This document shows, one piece after another, positions 49,181 to 60,232 of a stretch of DNA of 64,000 nt. This stretch comes from Byssothecium circinans (Eukaryota; Ascomycota; Dothideomycetes; Pleosporales; Massarinaceae). The notes beneath the pieces were generated by a model that made no database searches, was not told the DNA's origin, and saw only the letters and a program-made list of their open reading frames with translations. The stretch covers positions 431,542 through 495,541 of the forward strand of contig ML976992.1 of assembly GCA_010015675.1 (NCBI GenBank), written 5' to 3'. Each line of letters starts with the position of its first letter. Position 1 is the first letter of the stretch. The position numbers and the translations under genes were made by a program.

Positions 49181-50233
49181 TTATACTGAATGACTAAAGA
49201 CTGCATGCCTCTCATCACCCTCCCCTTCTGAAACCATGGACACTCTAAGGTCTCTCGATAACTTATGCACAGCAGCCCTCTGCAACTTCCCAGCAGGCGG
49301 CATTTCCAACCGCTCCACATCTTCACTCGCTTTGAACGTGGCAATCTGTCGTAATACACTCACCATTTCATCTTCGCCATCCTCATCACAGGCCCGCTCA
49401 AACGCAAGCTTCGTATCCTTTGCCCAGGTCACCCTACGAAGTACACCCAACAATCGCATACTCTCCCATTCCTTCCAACTCACATGTTCCGGCTTCTTCT
49501 TGGGCGCTACAATACGCACAGCGCGTATCAAAGCTACCTCGCTGTCGAGAAACGTGCCCATGAACTCCACGTACCTACCCCATTGCAGGCATGCCATCTG
49601 TACACGAGAGACAAAGAGCCTCGAGCGATGATTCAGCGTCCCAGTCATTTTGATCTCGACAGCTCGAGTGTAGTGATCATGAACCTGGCGGATGAGTGAC
49701 GGGATGGTATTCCCGTGCTCGTTCATGAATAGGCGGGCCACACGGTTATCCTTGAGCAGAGATTGGAGTGAGGTGGAGTGACCTGAACGCATCCAACCCG
49801 GTGCTGGAGTGACATCTAAGAAGATGGTCCTGATACCGGATTTTGGGAGTGAGGGGATCGACGCAGACCAGGCGGTGATGAGTTCGGGGTGCGCGAGATA
49901 CCCATAGCCAGTTATCCAGTCTGCTTTTTTGAGGTTCTTGACTAGCGTGTCGTGGAATATGCTGATGGTTATTTGGGTAATTGTGGGTTTGTAGGTGGTG
50001 CCTACAATGGTGATACTTGGGGGGCTTGGCAGGTCGGAGGGCTTTGTGAGGTACCAGGTTGGCGTCCACGAACTGATCACCCAGGCCATGTCGTTGCGGA
50101 GGAGGATGCATGTTTGGAGGAGTGAGAGGATGGGTTTGGGGTAGGTGCGGCCGATGAGGTGGGTTTCTTGTTGGACGGCGTGGAGGAGAATTGTTTGGCG
50201 GAGTTCGCGGGGGAGGGTGAGGAGTGTGGGCAT
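49181..50233 (-). CDS. R3H-domain protein with F-box-like N-terminus
   Basis: Single exon, 350 aa. It starts TLPRELRQTILLHAV, which resembles the Leu-Pro-x-Glu helix that opens fungal F-box-like proteins. The middle (residues about 60-280) is mixed alpha/beta without a family I recognise. The C-terminal 50 residues match an R3H nucleic-acid-binding domain: LEMPPAGKLQRAAVHKLSRDL with the defining Arg-x3-His (RAAVH), followed by SEGEGDERHAVF. R3H domains bind single-stranded DNA or RNA. The gene is divergent from RPP40 across only 236 bp, so co-expression with RNase P/MRP is plausible but unproven. Confidence 0.75.
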   Translation of the reverse strand: MPTLLTLPRELRQTILLHAVQQETHLIGRTYPKPILSLLQTCILLRNDMAWVISSWTPTWYLTKPSDLPSPPSITIVGTTYKPTITQITISIFHDTLVKNLKKADWITGYGYLAHPELITAWSASIPSLPKSGIRTIFLDVTPAPGWMRSGHSTSLQSLLKDNRVARLFMNEHGNTIPSLIRQVHDHYTRAVEIKMTGTLNHRSRLFVSRVQMACLQWGRYVEFMGTFLDSEVALIRAVRIVAPKKKPEHVSWKEWESMRLLGVLRRVTWAKDTKLAFERACDEDGEDEMVSVLRQIATFKASEDVERLEMPPAGKLQRAAVHKLSRDLRVSMVSEGEGDERHAVFSHSV

Positions 50234-50469
50234 GTTTCTTGAAAGCTCAATAATTATACTATATGGAACGAAGTCCTATCTAAAATTGATGTCTGCGTAA
50301 GAAGCATGCAGTGAGTCAAGCATCATCCTCGATAGAGGGCACGTGTAAGCGGTAAGGCTGAAGTCTCCCCACCAAAGCTCCACACGCGAATCCCTGCATA
50401 GCTCAACTCGAAAGCATTCCCACCAGTTGCTCACCTCCGCAACCACCTCTCAACCCCTCCACCTTCGCG
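50234..50469. promoter_or_regulatory. Short bidirectional promoter region, R3H / RPP40
   Basis: Only 236 bp separate two divergent start codons, so the promoters must overlap. No specific binding site recognised. Confidence 0.5.
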
Positions 50470-51760
50470 ATGCTCGATATACACCGTCCCGCCGGACCCG
50501 ACACGAAAATTTACTTCTCGCACAGCGTGCTTCCGGGTTACATCGATCCGCAGAATGTCTCGACGAAGAAGAAACCTTTCTCCACCTTCAATGCGCAACT
50601 TTTTTCGCATACGGTATGACGCACCGAGACACGGCGACGAACTTATATATAACGAGGAGCTAATAGTTGCGTATAGTTAGATTTAATACTGCCGGAGGAG
50701 ATTTATGAGCTTGTGCGTGCGCAATTAGAGAGAGAGGACGGAGTTGCGAGGGGCGTTTATGCGCGGGTGTTTCTGAAGTTGAGCGAGATACTTGAAGGCG
50801 ACTTCTTTGAGGAGTACGTCAAAAAAGGTATGTGCATGTCCCTCGGAGGATTGTGGCTCTATAGGGAGAGTGGAGAGCTGATATACGCACAGGTAACATC
50901 ATGATGCTCTCCGAAGGCCGGCCGCTCGTCGATAATATCTTTTCGCTGCACGAAGGCATATTGAGGTTAGAGCTCGATAGGCCGACATATGAGAAGTGTG
51001 GTCTTCAAGGGAAACCTATCGAGGATGGGGGAAAGAAACACCATAAGAACAGATGGGGTATAACTTTCAACGCATCACACGGAAGACAAAAGCTCACAAG
51101 AATACAGTCGTTGAATTCGACCTCCGTCTGCCTAGCATGGTTCACGGCAAGAAAGGCTTCTCGCGCCTCGAATGGGCCTGCAAGAACGTCCTCAATCAAT
51201 CCCTGACCTGGCTCTTCTACAATTTCAACCCCACGTCCAAAGAGTCCCTCCCAGCAGGCCGAGAACCAATCTCGAAGCATCAACCTTTCATACACAACAT
51301 CATACCTACCATCACTCATCTCCCGAAGACTCTTATACCCGACCTCATAGTCTCCGATCTTCCCTCCCTCTACGATCACCACAATGCACTCGACCTCTAT
51401 GAATACATCAACATGCTTTCCCTCGCTTCACCGCGCGTTTCTGCACATGATTCTATTCATCCACATCTCTCGAGATACGAAGTTTCGAGCTTGGTTGATA
51501 AGAGATGTAGAACGAAGGATCTGGTTAGAGTGAGGTGGAGAGGGCTTATTAGTCCGCTGTTCGTGAGGGAGATATACTTGATGATTAGGAGGGAAGGCTT
51601 AAGAGTTGAAAAAGGTGAGCAGGATGGGGAGGGGGGCACGCAGAGGCGAGGAGAGGAGAGGTGGGTGGGTATGAGTGCGACGGCATTCGGGGGTGGGAAG
51701 GCGTGGACAGTTATGCAGTGGGCGGGTAGGGAGAATTTGGTATGGGAATGTGAGGTCTGA
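50470..51760 (+). CDS. RPP40: Ribonuclease P/MRP subunit Rpp40-like
   Basis: Exons are 50470-50613, 50677-50827, 50893-51057 and 51108-51760, 370 aa. The last intron (50 nt) is needed to join HHKNRW to VVEFDLRLPSMVHGKKGFSRL, the strongest Rpp40 signature; unspliced it looks like a frameshift. Other family features are YFSHSVLPGYIDP near the start, LPEEIYELV, LELDRPTYEKCGLQGKP, and WACKNVLNQSLTWLFYNF followed by KHQPF. The C-terminal part (LDLYEYINMLSLASPRV ... VRWRGLISP) also fits. Rpp40 is a protein subunit of nuclear RNase P, which trims tRNA 5' leaders, and perhaps of RNase MRP in rRNA processing. The N-terminal exon assignment is inferred from phase. Confidence 0.85.
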
Positions 51761-52047
51761 CGAGCATAAAACCCAGTTTCAAAGCCGGTCATGTGGTGCT
51801 AACTCGCTTTGAACTGTGCAGACCGGTCACCACACCGGAAATGGTTCCGTCATCTTGTAGATAATAGGCAGCAGCCAACAAGGCTGAGGCACGACATCAT
51901 GCTCGCTAGGCAAACCCCACACCCCACAAAAGCAGGTATAACATGGCAGCGATTTCATGGCAGTATGTTTCCTTCCTTTGCGCTCTTCTAATACACCTTG
52001 CGAATCACTTCTCAGATAAAACATCACTTCCTACCAACACTACCACT

Positions 52048-52902
52048 ATGTCTAAGATCGACTACAGCATTTCCCAAGCAGAGAATATCTCCGGCTATGT
52101 CTTCCAAAAGAAGCTTACATGTGCCGGAGCATTTCAAGCAGCCGGTCAATCCAACATCCTCACCGTCGACGGCACTCCGCACACAGTTAGGCACAATGGG
52201 TCTCTTGCCTTTCTCGGAGACGCCGTACTTGATTTCTTGCTGTGTAAGATATGGTTTGAGGCCCATGGTACGTCTATTCCCATGTCAAGACGGCAACAGG
52301 TTCAAAAATACGATAACTCCATTCCCATGGAGATATGCGATCATATACCTCCCTCTTTAGACAAAAGGGAAGAAAAAAGAAGTTCTACGCTCGCTCACCA
52401 ATTGTAGAAGGACGAGTCACTGCACCAGCCGTCTTCGACAAGTTCCGTCAAGAAGTCCTGACCAACGAGGCCCTAGGCCGCCTAGGCGAAAACCTCGGAC
52501 TCGGGCCCTTGATCCTGCAGAACCAGGCCCAGGGCGAGGATAAAAGGAGCAGAAAAATGGTAGCCACCGCATTCGAAGCTCTCATTGGTGCCATCCTCAT
52601 CGACGGTGGCGAAGAAGCCGTACTGAAGACGATCAAGCATCTCGGTCTTGACAAACATTCCAATCTCATGGTAATGTCCACAGTACCCCCTTCCTCACCC
52701 TGATATGAGACATACACCCTTCTTCCCGACATATACGCAATGCGGGGGAGAATGTATACCTCGCTACTGATATGAGAACACCTAGATCCCTTTCGTGGGG
52801 GGCTTCAAGGGCGACCTCGAAGAATCTGGGGACCCGCAGGGCAGACCTCTTCGGCCTATCTTAACGTCGAACTTGCTGGGCGCGGCAAGACTTCGATGTT
52901 GA
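52048..52902 (+). CDS. RNase III-domain protein with degenerate active site
   Basis: Exons are 52048-52267, 52408-52670 and 52786-52902, 199 aa. The fold signature NGSLAFLGDAVLDFLL (50-65) corresponds to the NERLEFLGD helix of RNase III, and ATAFEALIGAILIDGG (126-141) to the ADxxEALIGA helix. Against the bacterial catalytic set (E38, E41, D45, D114, E117) this protein has G51, A54, D58, T127 and E130: two acids are kept, three lost. There is no double-stranded-RNA-binding domain. Small single-domain RNase III-like proteins are common in filamentous ascomycetes and their role is unclear; this one may bind RNA without cutting it. The 3' exon (IPFVGGFKGDLEES) and the last intron are the least certain parts. 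Confidence 0.78.
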
Positions 52903-54153
52903 TGAAGGATAGATAGACGAAGAGCTCTGGACTGCGAATCCCGAGGGTCTTCGAGGTATTCCGTGACCTCCCCCATGCTTGCTCGGATCTTTGGGCTCGC
53001 ATATTGCGGTCACTGATCCGTGATGGGGTGTTTGTTAACGGTGCTGTAACCTAGCCGGCTGAAGAGTGAGAATATGGCAGCAGGATGCATTGTAGGGTAT
53101 CGTAGGATTTTTGGGGATGGTTGAGTGTATGAGTCTGTGAGACTTTGGAGTGGATGGGAAGAGATATCCACTTCAACGATGGTCTCCTCGTTCTGTTTAC
53201 GTCTTTCATTTGATGTTTCGTAGCTTTGTCCGAATAAAGTCACTCGTTTCTTCACGCGATAGCGGTCGATTGGTCAGGGTTGTTCATTTATAGTCTTTTC
53301 GTTCCACCATAACAAATGTCTGCCTCTACACTCGTATACATGCATTTGGCTGGCGGCGATAATTGCCTCATCTAGCCAGCAGAATCATGCTCTAGGCATG
53401 CAGAATCCATCAAAGAAGCAGTCGAGAATAGAGTAACTCATCATTCGCAGCACAGCACACGTGCCGCTTTTCTAAGCTACTCTCTAATAAATAACCACCC
53501 ATGAACTCAACCACCAACGAGACAGTGTCGATCGATACAGTGGTTGACAAAGGGCATGGATACAGACACCACTTGACCCCAGTTCATTCCACCCTACCCC
53601 AGTTCCATGTCGTGCCATATCATACTTGAGGAAGCCTTTACAGCCATCGACAGACGATAGACATGATGGTGCATAGTCGACAAACGATGGTGAAAGGAGA
53701 GAACATGCAAGAACATGGACCAGGGAAAGAAAAACAAGTAAACAAAGCCCAATCCCTTTCCGTAAAATGCTGCAATCAACGCATCCGATTTGGATGACTT
53801 TTGATGTTTATACCCGTTGTCCGATGGGAATGCGCCGGTGCCGTGCCTCTGAACATGATGGACCCCTATATTTGTGTACTTCCCCAAAAGCTGAAGCGGA
53901 ACCCGATATGGATGATGCCGATGACGGCGGTATATCCGAAGATCCCGTGAATGCCGAGAGATGGATGAAAGCAAAAACCGTCCCTGCGCCGCTGAATGTG
54001 TATGAGTGCCCTATCCCTAACACCTGCGCTATGCTACTAAAAATGTGTGATCATGAGGGATGGCAGAAATGTTCTAAAGGCATCTAGGTAAAACATGATA
54101 CCGGAAATCATAGGGAGACATAGGCAGATCGAGGCGCACACTCGTCTAGCATG
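52903..54153. other. Intergenic, 1.25 kb
   Basis: Convergent 3' space between the RNase III-like gene (+) and CHD1 (-). An ORF at 53767-54087 (+) has some protein-like composition but no recognisable domain; not called. Confidence 0.45.
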
Positions 54154-57100
54154 CTATGCTCCGTTGGTTTTTGCGGGTGGTGAGCCCTGCCCGTTGGGTT
54201 GGGTGTTGGACTTCTCGCCGTTCGTTTGGCCATTCGTGCTCGAGGATGGTTTCTTCTCGTTGCTTAACATCTTCGTGTACATGCCCTTGACCTGCGACAC
54301 CGTGACGTTGGGACGTGGCCAATAGTTGGCAACCGTATAGTTCCTACAGAATTAGTGAGTCACTGTATTGTGCTGACAAACAGAGGCCGGTGCTTACCAC
54401 ATTCGCTCCTCCAGCTCAGGGTTGTCACGGGCCGACTGGTGAATGAAATTGCCGATAGCGAGCAGCTGAACCTTGAGAACTTTGACTAGCGTGTCCTTGA
54501 TAGGATAGTTCTTCATCGTTGCCTTCTTCAATTTGCCGAGACACTCTCGCACAGGCACGAACCTCTTCTCGATGAACTCGTCGACTTCCTTCTCTTTATT
54601 AATAGACGGGCTCGTAGAGGCAACATGGTGATGATGTTCCGACAGTCGAGACCGTTCCTCCTTCAATCGTGGACGATCCTCTTTCGGTCGCGAGCGATCT
54701 TCCTTTGGCCGAGAGCGGTCCTCCTTTGAACGGAACCTGTCGACATCGCCGCTGATCTTGCGCCGAATTTCGGGAGTGTTGTTGCGATCCGAATGTGGAA
54801 GACGACGGTCGGTACTCTTGCGGTCACCGCGGTTCTCTTTGCTGCGCTGTCCATCGGAGGGACGGTAATGGTCAGCTTGGCGACTCCTATGGTCCGGCGT
54901 GCCTTTGTCGCGTTGACGGCTCTCGGGTCGCTCTGAATGGCGGCTCTCAGAATGCCGATGGGAAGGCTTCTCTGACTCGCGCGAAGCCATCTTACGTGCT
55001 TGCCCAGCGGGAGCTGGACTGGCTGAGACGCTCGAAATCTTGTCTAGGCGACGTGCGTTGAGCTGCTGCTTCTTGTTGTTGCGGTGATGGTTCTCCATCA
55101 GTCGCTTCGCGTTCGGATCGTTGCCGACCTTGTCCTTGAGCACAGTAAGGAGGTAATTGGCGCGTCGAACAAGATGCACGGCGCCTGGAGACTTTGCGTT
55201 CTTTTCGTCGGCCTTGGAACGTTCTTCTTTCTTGTCGACGCGCTGTTCTTCAAGGAAAAGTTTATCGCTCATTTCAAGTTCGGGATCGTCGCGAATAGCT
55301 GGCCATGCACCGTAGCCATGGCGCATAATGCCGATCATGAGCATACCATCCTCGCGAGCTTTCCACTCGCAAGAGTAGGTTGCCCCCTTTGTAGCACCTG
55401 CAACGCGGAAGTTACGCCAATCCGGCGTCCCAGAGATAGCCTCCTTGAGTAATTTCATCTCAACCGGTCGCTCGGTAATGGTCTCGGCGTTGAGTTTCTT
55501 GACGCCACGGAAGTCGAATAGGATGGCCTTCTTGTCCTTCTTGGTGAGATGTCGATTGGCCTCAGTCTCGAGGCTCTTCAATCGATCGTGCTCCTCCTTG
55601 ACCTTGTCGTGACACATGGTGATCACCTCATTGAGGGTGGCTTTGATGATGTCCGAGTCTCGGCCGACCAAACGAGCCTCCTTGATCATCTCTTCACCGC
55701 GCTCCTCGAGTGAGCCATAGCGCTCGTAAGCCCGGACCAAATTGCGGATCTCTCGAGTGTCAAGGGGTCGCTTCGGATCAAGATTTCGGCGGCGTCCGGA
55801 GCTGTCATCCTCGTCCGACGGAGGCTCATCATCGACCTCGATGTGCTTGGTCGCCTCTCTGGCACGCTTCTTCGCTGCGCGTTGTGAGCGGTCGTTGTCT
55901 GTAGCGGCTTTGCGCTTCCTAGGAGCGCTCTCTTCAAGGAGCTTGCGCGTAGCATCCTCCTCTTTCCTCTTCTCAATATCAGCCTTGACAACTTCAAGCT
56001 CTTCCTTGGGGATGATGTCATCCCATTCCAGATCGATTTTCACATCGGTGTACTCGAAGTTCTTTAGGAACTCAGCGCCACCATCAGAGGTGAGGCCGGC
56101 TGCCTGCTCAGTCTTATGTTCCTCGGCGTTCTCGAGTACGGAGTCGATGTCGAGCTCTTCCAGCTTCTTTTGATTGCCAGATTGTTCGAACATCTTTTGA
56201 CCTCGACGTTTCAGGATGTTGTTGATGTCCTCGGCAGAGTTCGGTACCTCAGCTGCTTTGAGCTTGTCGTTGATCTCCTGCTGTTGGCGATCCGTGACAC
56301 CTCGCTGAATCGTGATAAACTCAAGCATACGCTTGTTGCGTGCCCGTTCGAGAATCTCCTCTTCGATAGTGTCTTTGGATACCAGGCGATAAACACTGAC
56401 CGGCTTCTGTTGACCGATTCGATGGGCACGAGCCATTGCTTGCAAGTCCGCCTGAGGATTCCAGTCAGAGTCGAAGAGAACGACTGTGTCGGCAGTCATG
56501 AGATTGATGCCGAGACCACCTGCGCGGGTGGATAGGAGAAAGCAGTAGTCGTCGCTGCCGGGCGCGTTGAAATGCTCGATTGCAGTTCTGCGATCAGGTG
56601 CAGGAACAGTACCATCCAGCCGCTGATACTGATAGTTCCTCAGCTTCATGTAGTCGGTGAGTATGTCGAGCATATGAACCATCTGGCTGAAAATCAAGAC
56701 ACGATGACCATCAGCCTTTAGCTTGCTAAGAAGACGATCAAGCAGCATCATCTTGCCACTTGTCGTGATAAGAGCCTTCAGTTGTTCATCCTTGGTGGGA
56801 TTTGCGCCGAGGAGCTTGTGCTCGGCGTTGGGGAACAGCAGAGCGTGGTTGCTAGCTTTCTTCAGCTCCATCACAATATTCAGAAGCGACTGCTTGTGGC
56901 CACTGCCGCCCTCATTGAGGGCTTCGTAGTTGCGCGTAAGGATGTTCTTGTAGTATTCAAGCTGAATATCTGAAAGTTCAACTCGCAGGATCTTCTCGGA
57001 TTTGGGCGGCAGATCGTCTTCAACCTTTTCCTTAGTGCGGCGGATCATGTACGGTTGGATGGCATCACTGAGCTCTGCAAGCTTGCGGCTCGCGTCTTCG

Positions 57101-59375
57101 TCGGCCATGTCAACTTCCTCGTCGATTGCGACCTGCCCGGGCATCAAAAAGTCCATCAAAGCAGACAGTTCTCCCAGTGTGTTTTGGATGGGGGTTCCGG
57201 TGATCAAGAGACGGCTGGGCGCGCTGAAGCTCTGTAACCTCTCGTATAGCTGGGACTCGCGGTTTTTTAGACGATGCGCCTCGTCAACTGCAAGGAATTG
57301 CCACTTGATCTGGGACAAGAACTGCCAGTCGGCCAAAACGTACTCATAAGTGGTCATGAGAACGTTAAACTTGGTCTTGCGGACATTGCCATCGACAAGA
57401 AGCTCCTTGTCGCGGATGATCTTCCGTGCATCCTCACGGCCCGTGTAAATTACATAGTTGATATCGGGAGTCCAGTTGTTGAATGTGTCGGCCCAGGCAG
57501 GCATCGTGGAGAGGGGAACCACGCAAATGAAAGGTCCTTGCTGTCGACGATCATGCCGAAGCCAATTCATGAATGAAACTGTTTGGACCGTCTTGCCTAA
57601 GCCCATCTCGTCGGCGAGGATGACATTCTGGGCTTTGCACCAGTTGTGGGCCAGGAAGTTGACACCTTGCAGTTGGAAAGACCGTAGCTGACCAAACTTA
57701 ATATAATTTGGCTGCTCGTCGAGCTTGGTGAATCTCTTCCGCGTATTAAGGTTGGACTCCTTGAGGTCCGAAACAGGTCGGTTGGACATGCGGTCGAGGT
57801 ATCGGTCAATCTGATCTTGTGCGAGATCGCTGACCAGGTCACTGGATTCCCAAGTGCAATTGTCGTAGGTCAAGCCCTTCCCTGTACCGTGTTAGGTAAT
57901 CATAAAAGGGGTTGGTTCCATGGATGGTGACCTTACACTTGACAAAGTACTCTGTGCCGTCCTCGCCCTCTTGAGCATCAATCACGCGTTCGACGACGTT
58001 GAAGTCTTTGAGATTCTCACGTTCTGACTCTCGGGCAACCATGTGCTGCTCGTATTCTTCGGGCTCTTCTTGCTTGCGCGAGTGAATGTACATGGCGGGG
58101 ATAATGACGGTTTTGAAGTAGTTGTCGAGCTTACGGAAGCCTTTGCAAGATGCGATCGTCTCGTACTCTTCCCACGTGGAATGATAGTGGGCCTTGTCCT
58201 GCCATTTGATCTGAGGAGGTCAGTAAGGAGGTCGTGTGTGAAGAAAAAGGATACTAACCAGGTAATCGAAGTGCTTCTTTGTTACGGTATAAGGATCGAG
58301 CTCTACAAACAGTCAGCCATGTTCAGTGACATACTCCAGAGAGTATTTGAGATGTCATACGTGTGTCGTCCTTGGGTTTATAGTCGAGAACCCTGTCGAT
58401 GGCCGGGCCTGTCTCTTCGACCGTGCTAGCCCAATAGTTCGGAGTCATGTCGTCTTCAGACGCCTCGAACTGCTCACTTTCATCCTCGTTGTAGTTGGTG
58501 ACCTGTTTTGTGCGCCGCGCTGAGAATCGGACTTCGCCATGCGATGGTGATAGTTTGCCCTCGGCAACAAGTTGCCTACGCTGCCTCTCCTTCTTGCTCG
58601 GGATGTTTCGGCGAGCTCCGACATAGCCATCGGACTCTGAACCAGTATCGGCGGACTGGTAGACGGGGGTCGGCTGGTTCGAGACTACACAAGTGGTCAG
58701 TATTGATGAAAGGCATGACGAACGTGGAGTGTGGCACCTTTGCGTGATGCAGTGGTTCGCCGACGCTTAGCAGGCTGATCCGAATCTGATTGACCATCCT
58801 CATCGCTACTATCGACCTGCACCGTGTTAGTGAAGTCGATATGGCAGTCTGGTATGGGTGACTTGCGATCCGGCGAGTTGGTCGGGCGCGACCCTAGGCA
58901 CAGTTAGTTGGAAGTCGCGATGGAAACTGAGGCCACGTACGCTGCGGCGGAGACCATAAAGCTCCGGATGAGCCGCGAAGTCATCCTCTACACTGGCCTT
59001 CCGCTTTGGAGGCCTTTGGGATTCTTGCGACGTCGAGCTACGGGCACGGCTGACAGCCGCACGCTCAGGCGGCGGAGTCTCGGAGTCATAGTCGCCATCC
59101 GGCTCGCCCTCGGCATCTACGTCCTCAGAAGAGTCTGTAGCATCATGCATCGCTTCGTCTTCATCGTATTCCTCTCCGGGGGCGTCGTCGTCGGACGATG
59201 TGCCATTGGCGATGGCCTCGTGCGTGTCTGAGTTTTCGGGCTCGCTAGGCGGTGAAGGAGCGGAAGGCGACTGCACATCAGAAGTGACCGGCGAAGTGTG
59301 ACCGTTTGTGTAAGGAAGAGAGGCCATATGGCTAGGGGTGGTCGAGGGCACTGCGATGGACGGCGCTGGCAGCAT
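54154..59375 (-). CDS. CHD1: Chromodomain helicase DNA-binding protein 1 (Chd1)
   Basis: Exons are 59375-58941, 58893-58867, 58816-58738, 58684-58361, 58302-58259, 58210-57932, 57876-54398 and 54343-54154, 1618 aa. Order: acidic disordered N-terminus; YGLRRS joined to GRARPTRRI and VDSSDEDG; double chromodomain spread over exons 4-7 ([15 protein letters not shown], then FVKCK joined to [10 protein letters not shown]); Snf2 ATPase with DEMGLGKT (485-492), DEAH (594-597), [11 protein letters not shown] and the AHRIGQ motif; SANT-SLIDE DNA-binding region; a basic Arg/Lys/Ser/Glu tail with a tandem heptapeptide; and the CHCT helical domain ([13 protein letters not shown] ... NPELEERMW joined to [11 protein letters not shown]). 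Chd1 slides and spaces nucleosomes on transcribed genes. The second intron has a GC donor. The N-terminal Met is uncertain (59327 is an alternative). Confidence 0.93.
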
Positions 59376-60232
59376 GTCAGTACGATATCTGAGGAGGGAC
59401 GCGGCTGAAGCGTATGCAGGCAAGTGCGCTGGATAGAGCAGAAATACGCGATCCCGGGCAAACAAAAAGCGACGCAGAATAGCAAGCAAGTGATGTGCAA
59501 TCGAGGTCTGATGGAATGGGACCGTGTTCGATGGACGGAGCGGGCAGGCAGACGGCGGAACTGAGGGCGGAAATCGAGCAGCGGGCGGACCCAGACTGAG
59601 CGGGAGAGGGCTGCGAGAGCAGCTGAGGACTGGATGACGGCGGTATATGGCTCCAAGAGGCTTTTGGCCGATGGAGGGACGGCGAGAGGTGACGTGAAGA
59701 TGGACTTGAGCGCAACGGGCAGAGAGAGCAGAGGGCCGGTTTGCTTGGGGTTGAGGGGGTTTATGGGAAATCTGCGGTAATACACTTACAGTCCATGGTC
59801 AATACCCTCGATGTGGGTAGTTTGGCGGTATAACCTTGAAGTTGGGAGGACGACGATGTGGAGGTCTCGAATTTGGAGACGCTGCACAGCACCGAGAGAC
59901 TGACAGAATGCGGGTCTGTGCGCAGAGTCATGTGATAGTCAGCACGTGATAGTACATGTGTAGGGCCAATCAGAGCAGAACGGCTTTTGCTGACCGAAAA
60001 TATATTGTGTGAATGCTCAACTTGACGTCTGCGCAGCGTTCCAACCTTACCGCACCGACTCATACATCGACTGCAAGTTCCGAGTCAGCTACTCACACCT
60101 GCGAGACCTTGGGCGTGCAATTCGCGCTCCTGATCTCTCGTCTCGTTCTCCACACCCTGCCCACCCCACTATCTAAACAAATTCCCGCCTTCTCGCGACA
60201 ACAGTCATTCTCACGGAGCCCCCGCCGCGACC
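59376..60232. promoter_or_regulatory. Divergent upstream region, CHD1 / RLI1
   Basis: 857 bp between divergent starts of two housekeeping genes. The minus-strand frame continuing upstream of CHD1 (to 59785) is Pro/Leu/Ser-rich leader-like sequence, not a separate gene. Confidence 0.4.

Noticed and set aside
51053..51107. Apparent frameshift in RPP40
   Set aside because: A 50-nt intron with GT and CAG borders restores the conserved RWVVEFDLRLPSM junction exactly.
53767..54087. 106-codon plus-strand ORF with several Cys
   Set aside because: Isolated, no splice partners or recognisable domain, and lies in convergent 3' space; may deserve a translated search but is not callable.
59117..59785. 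222-codon minus-strand ORF overlapping the CHD1 start
   Set aside because: Different frame from CHD1, Pro/Ser/Leu-rich, spans leader and first exon; shadow.
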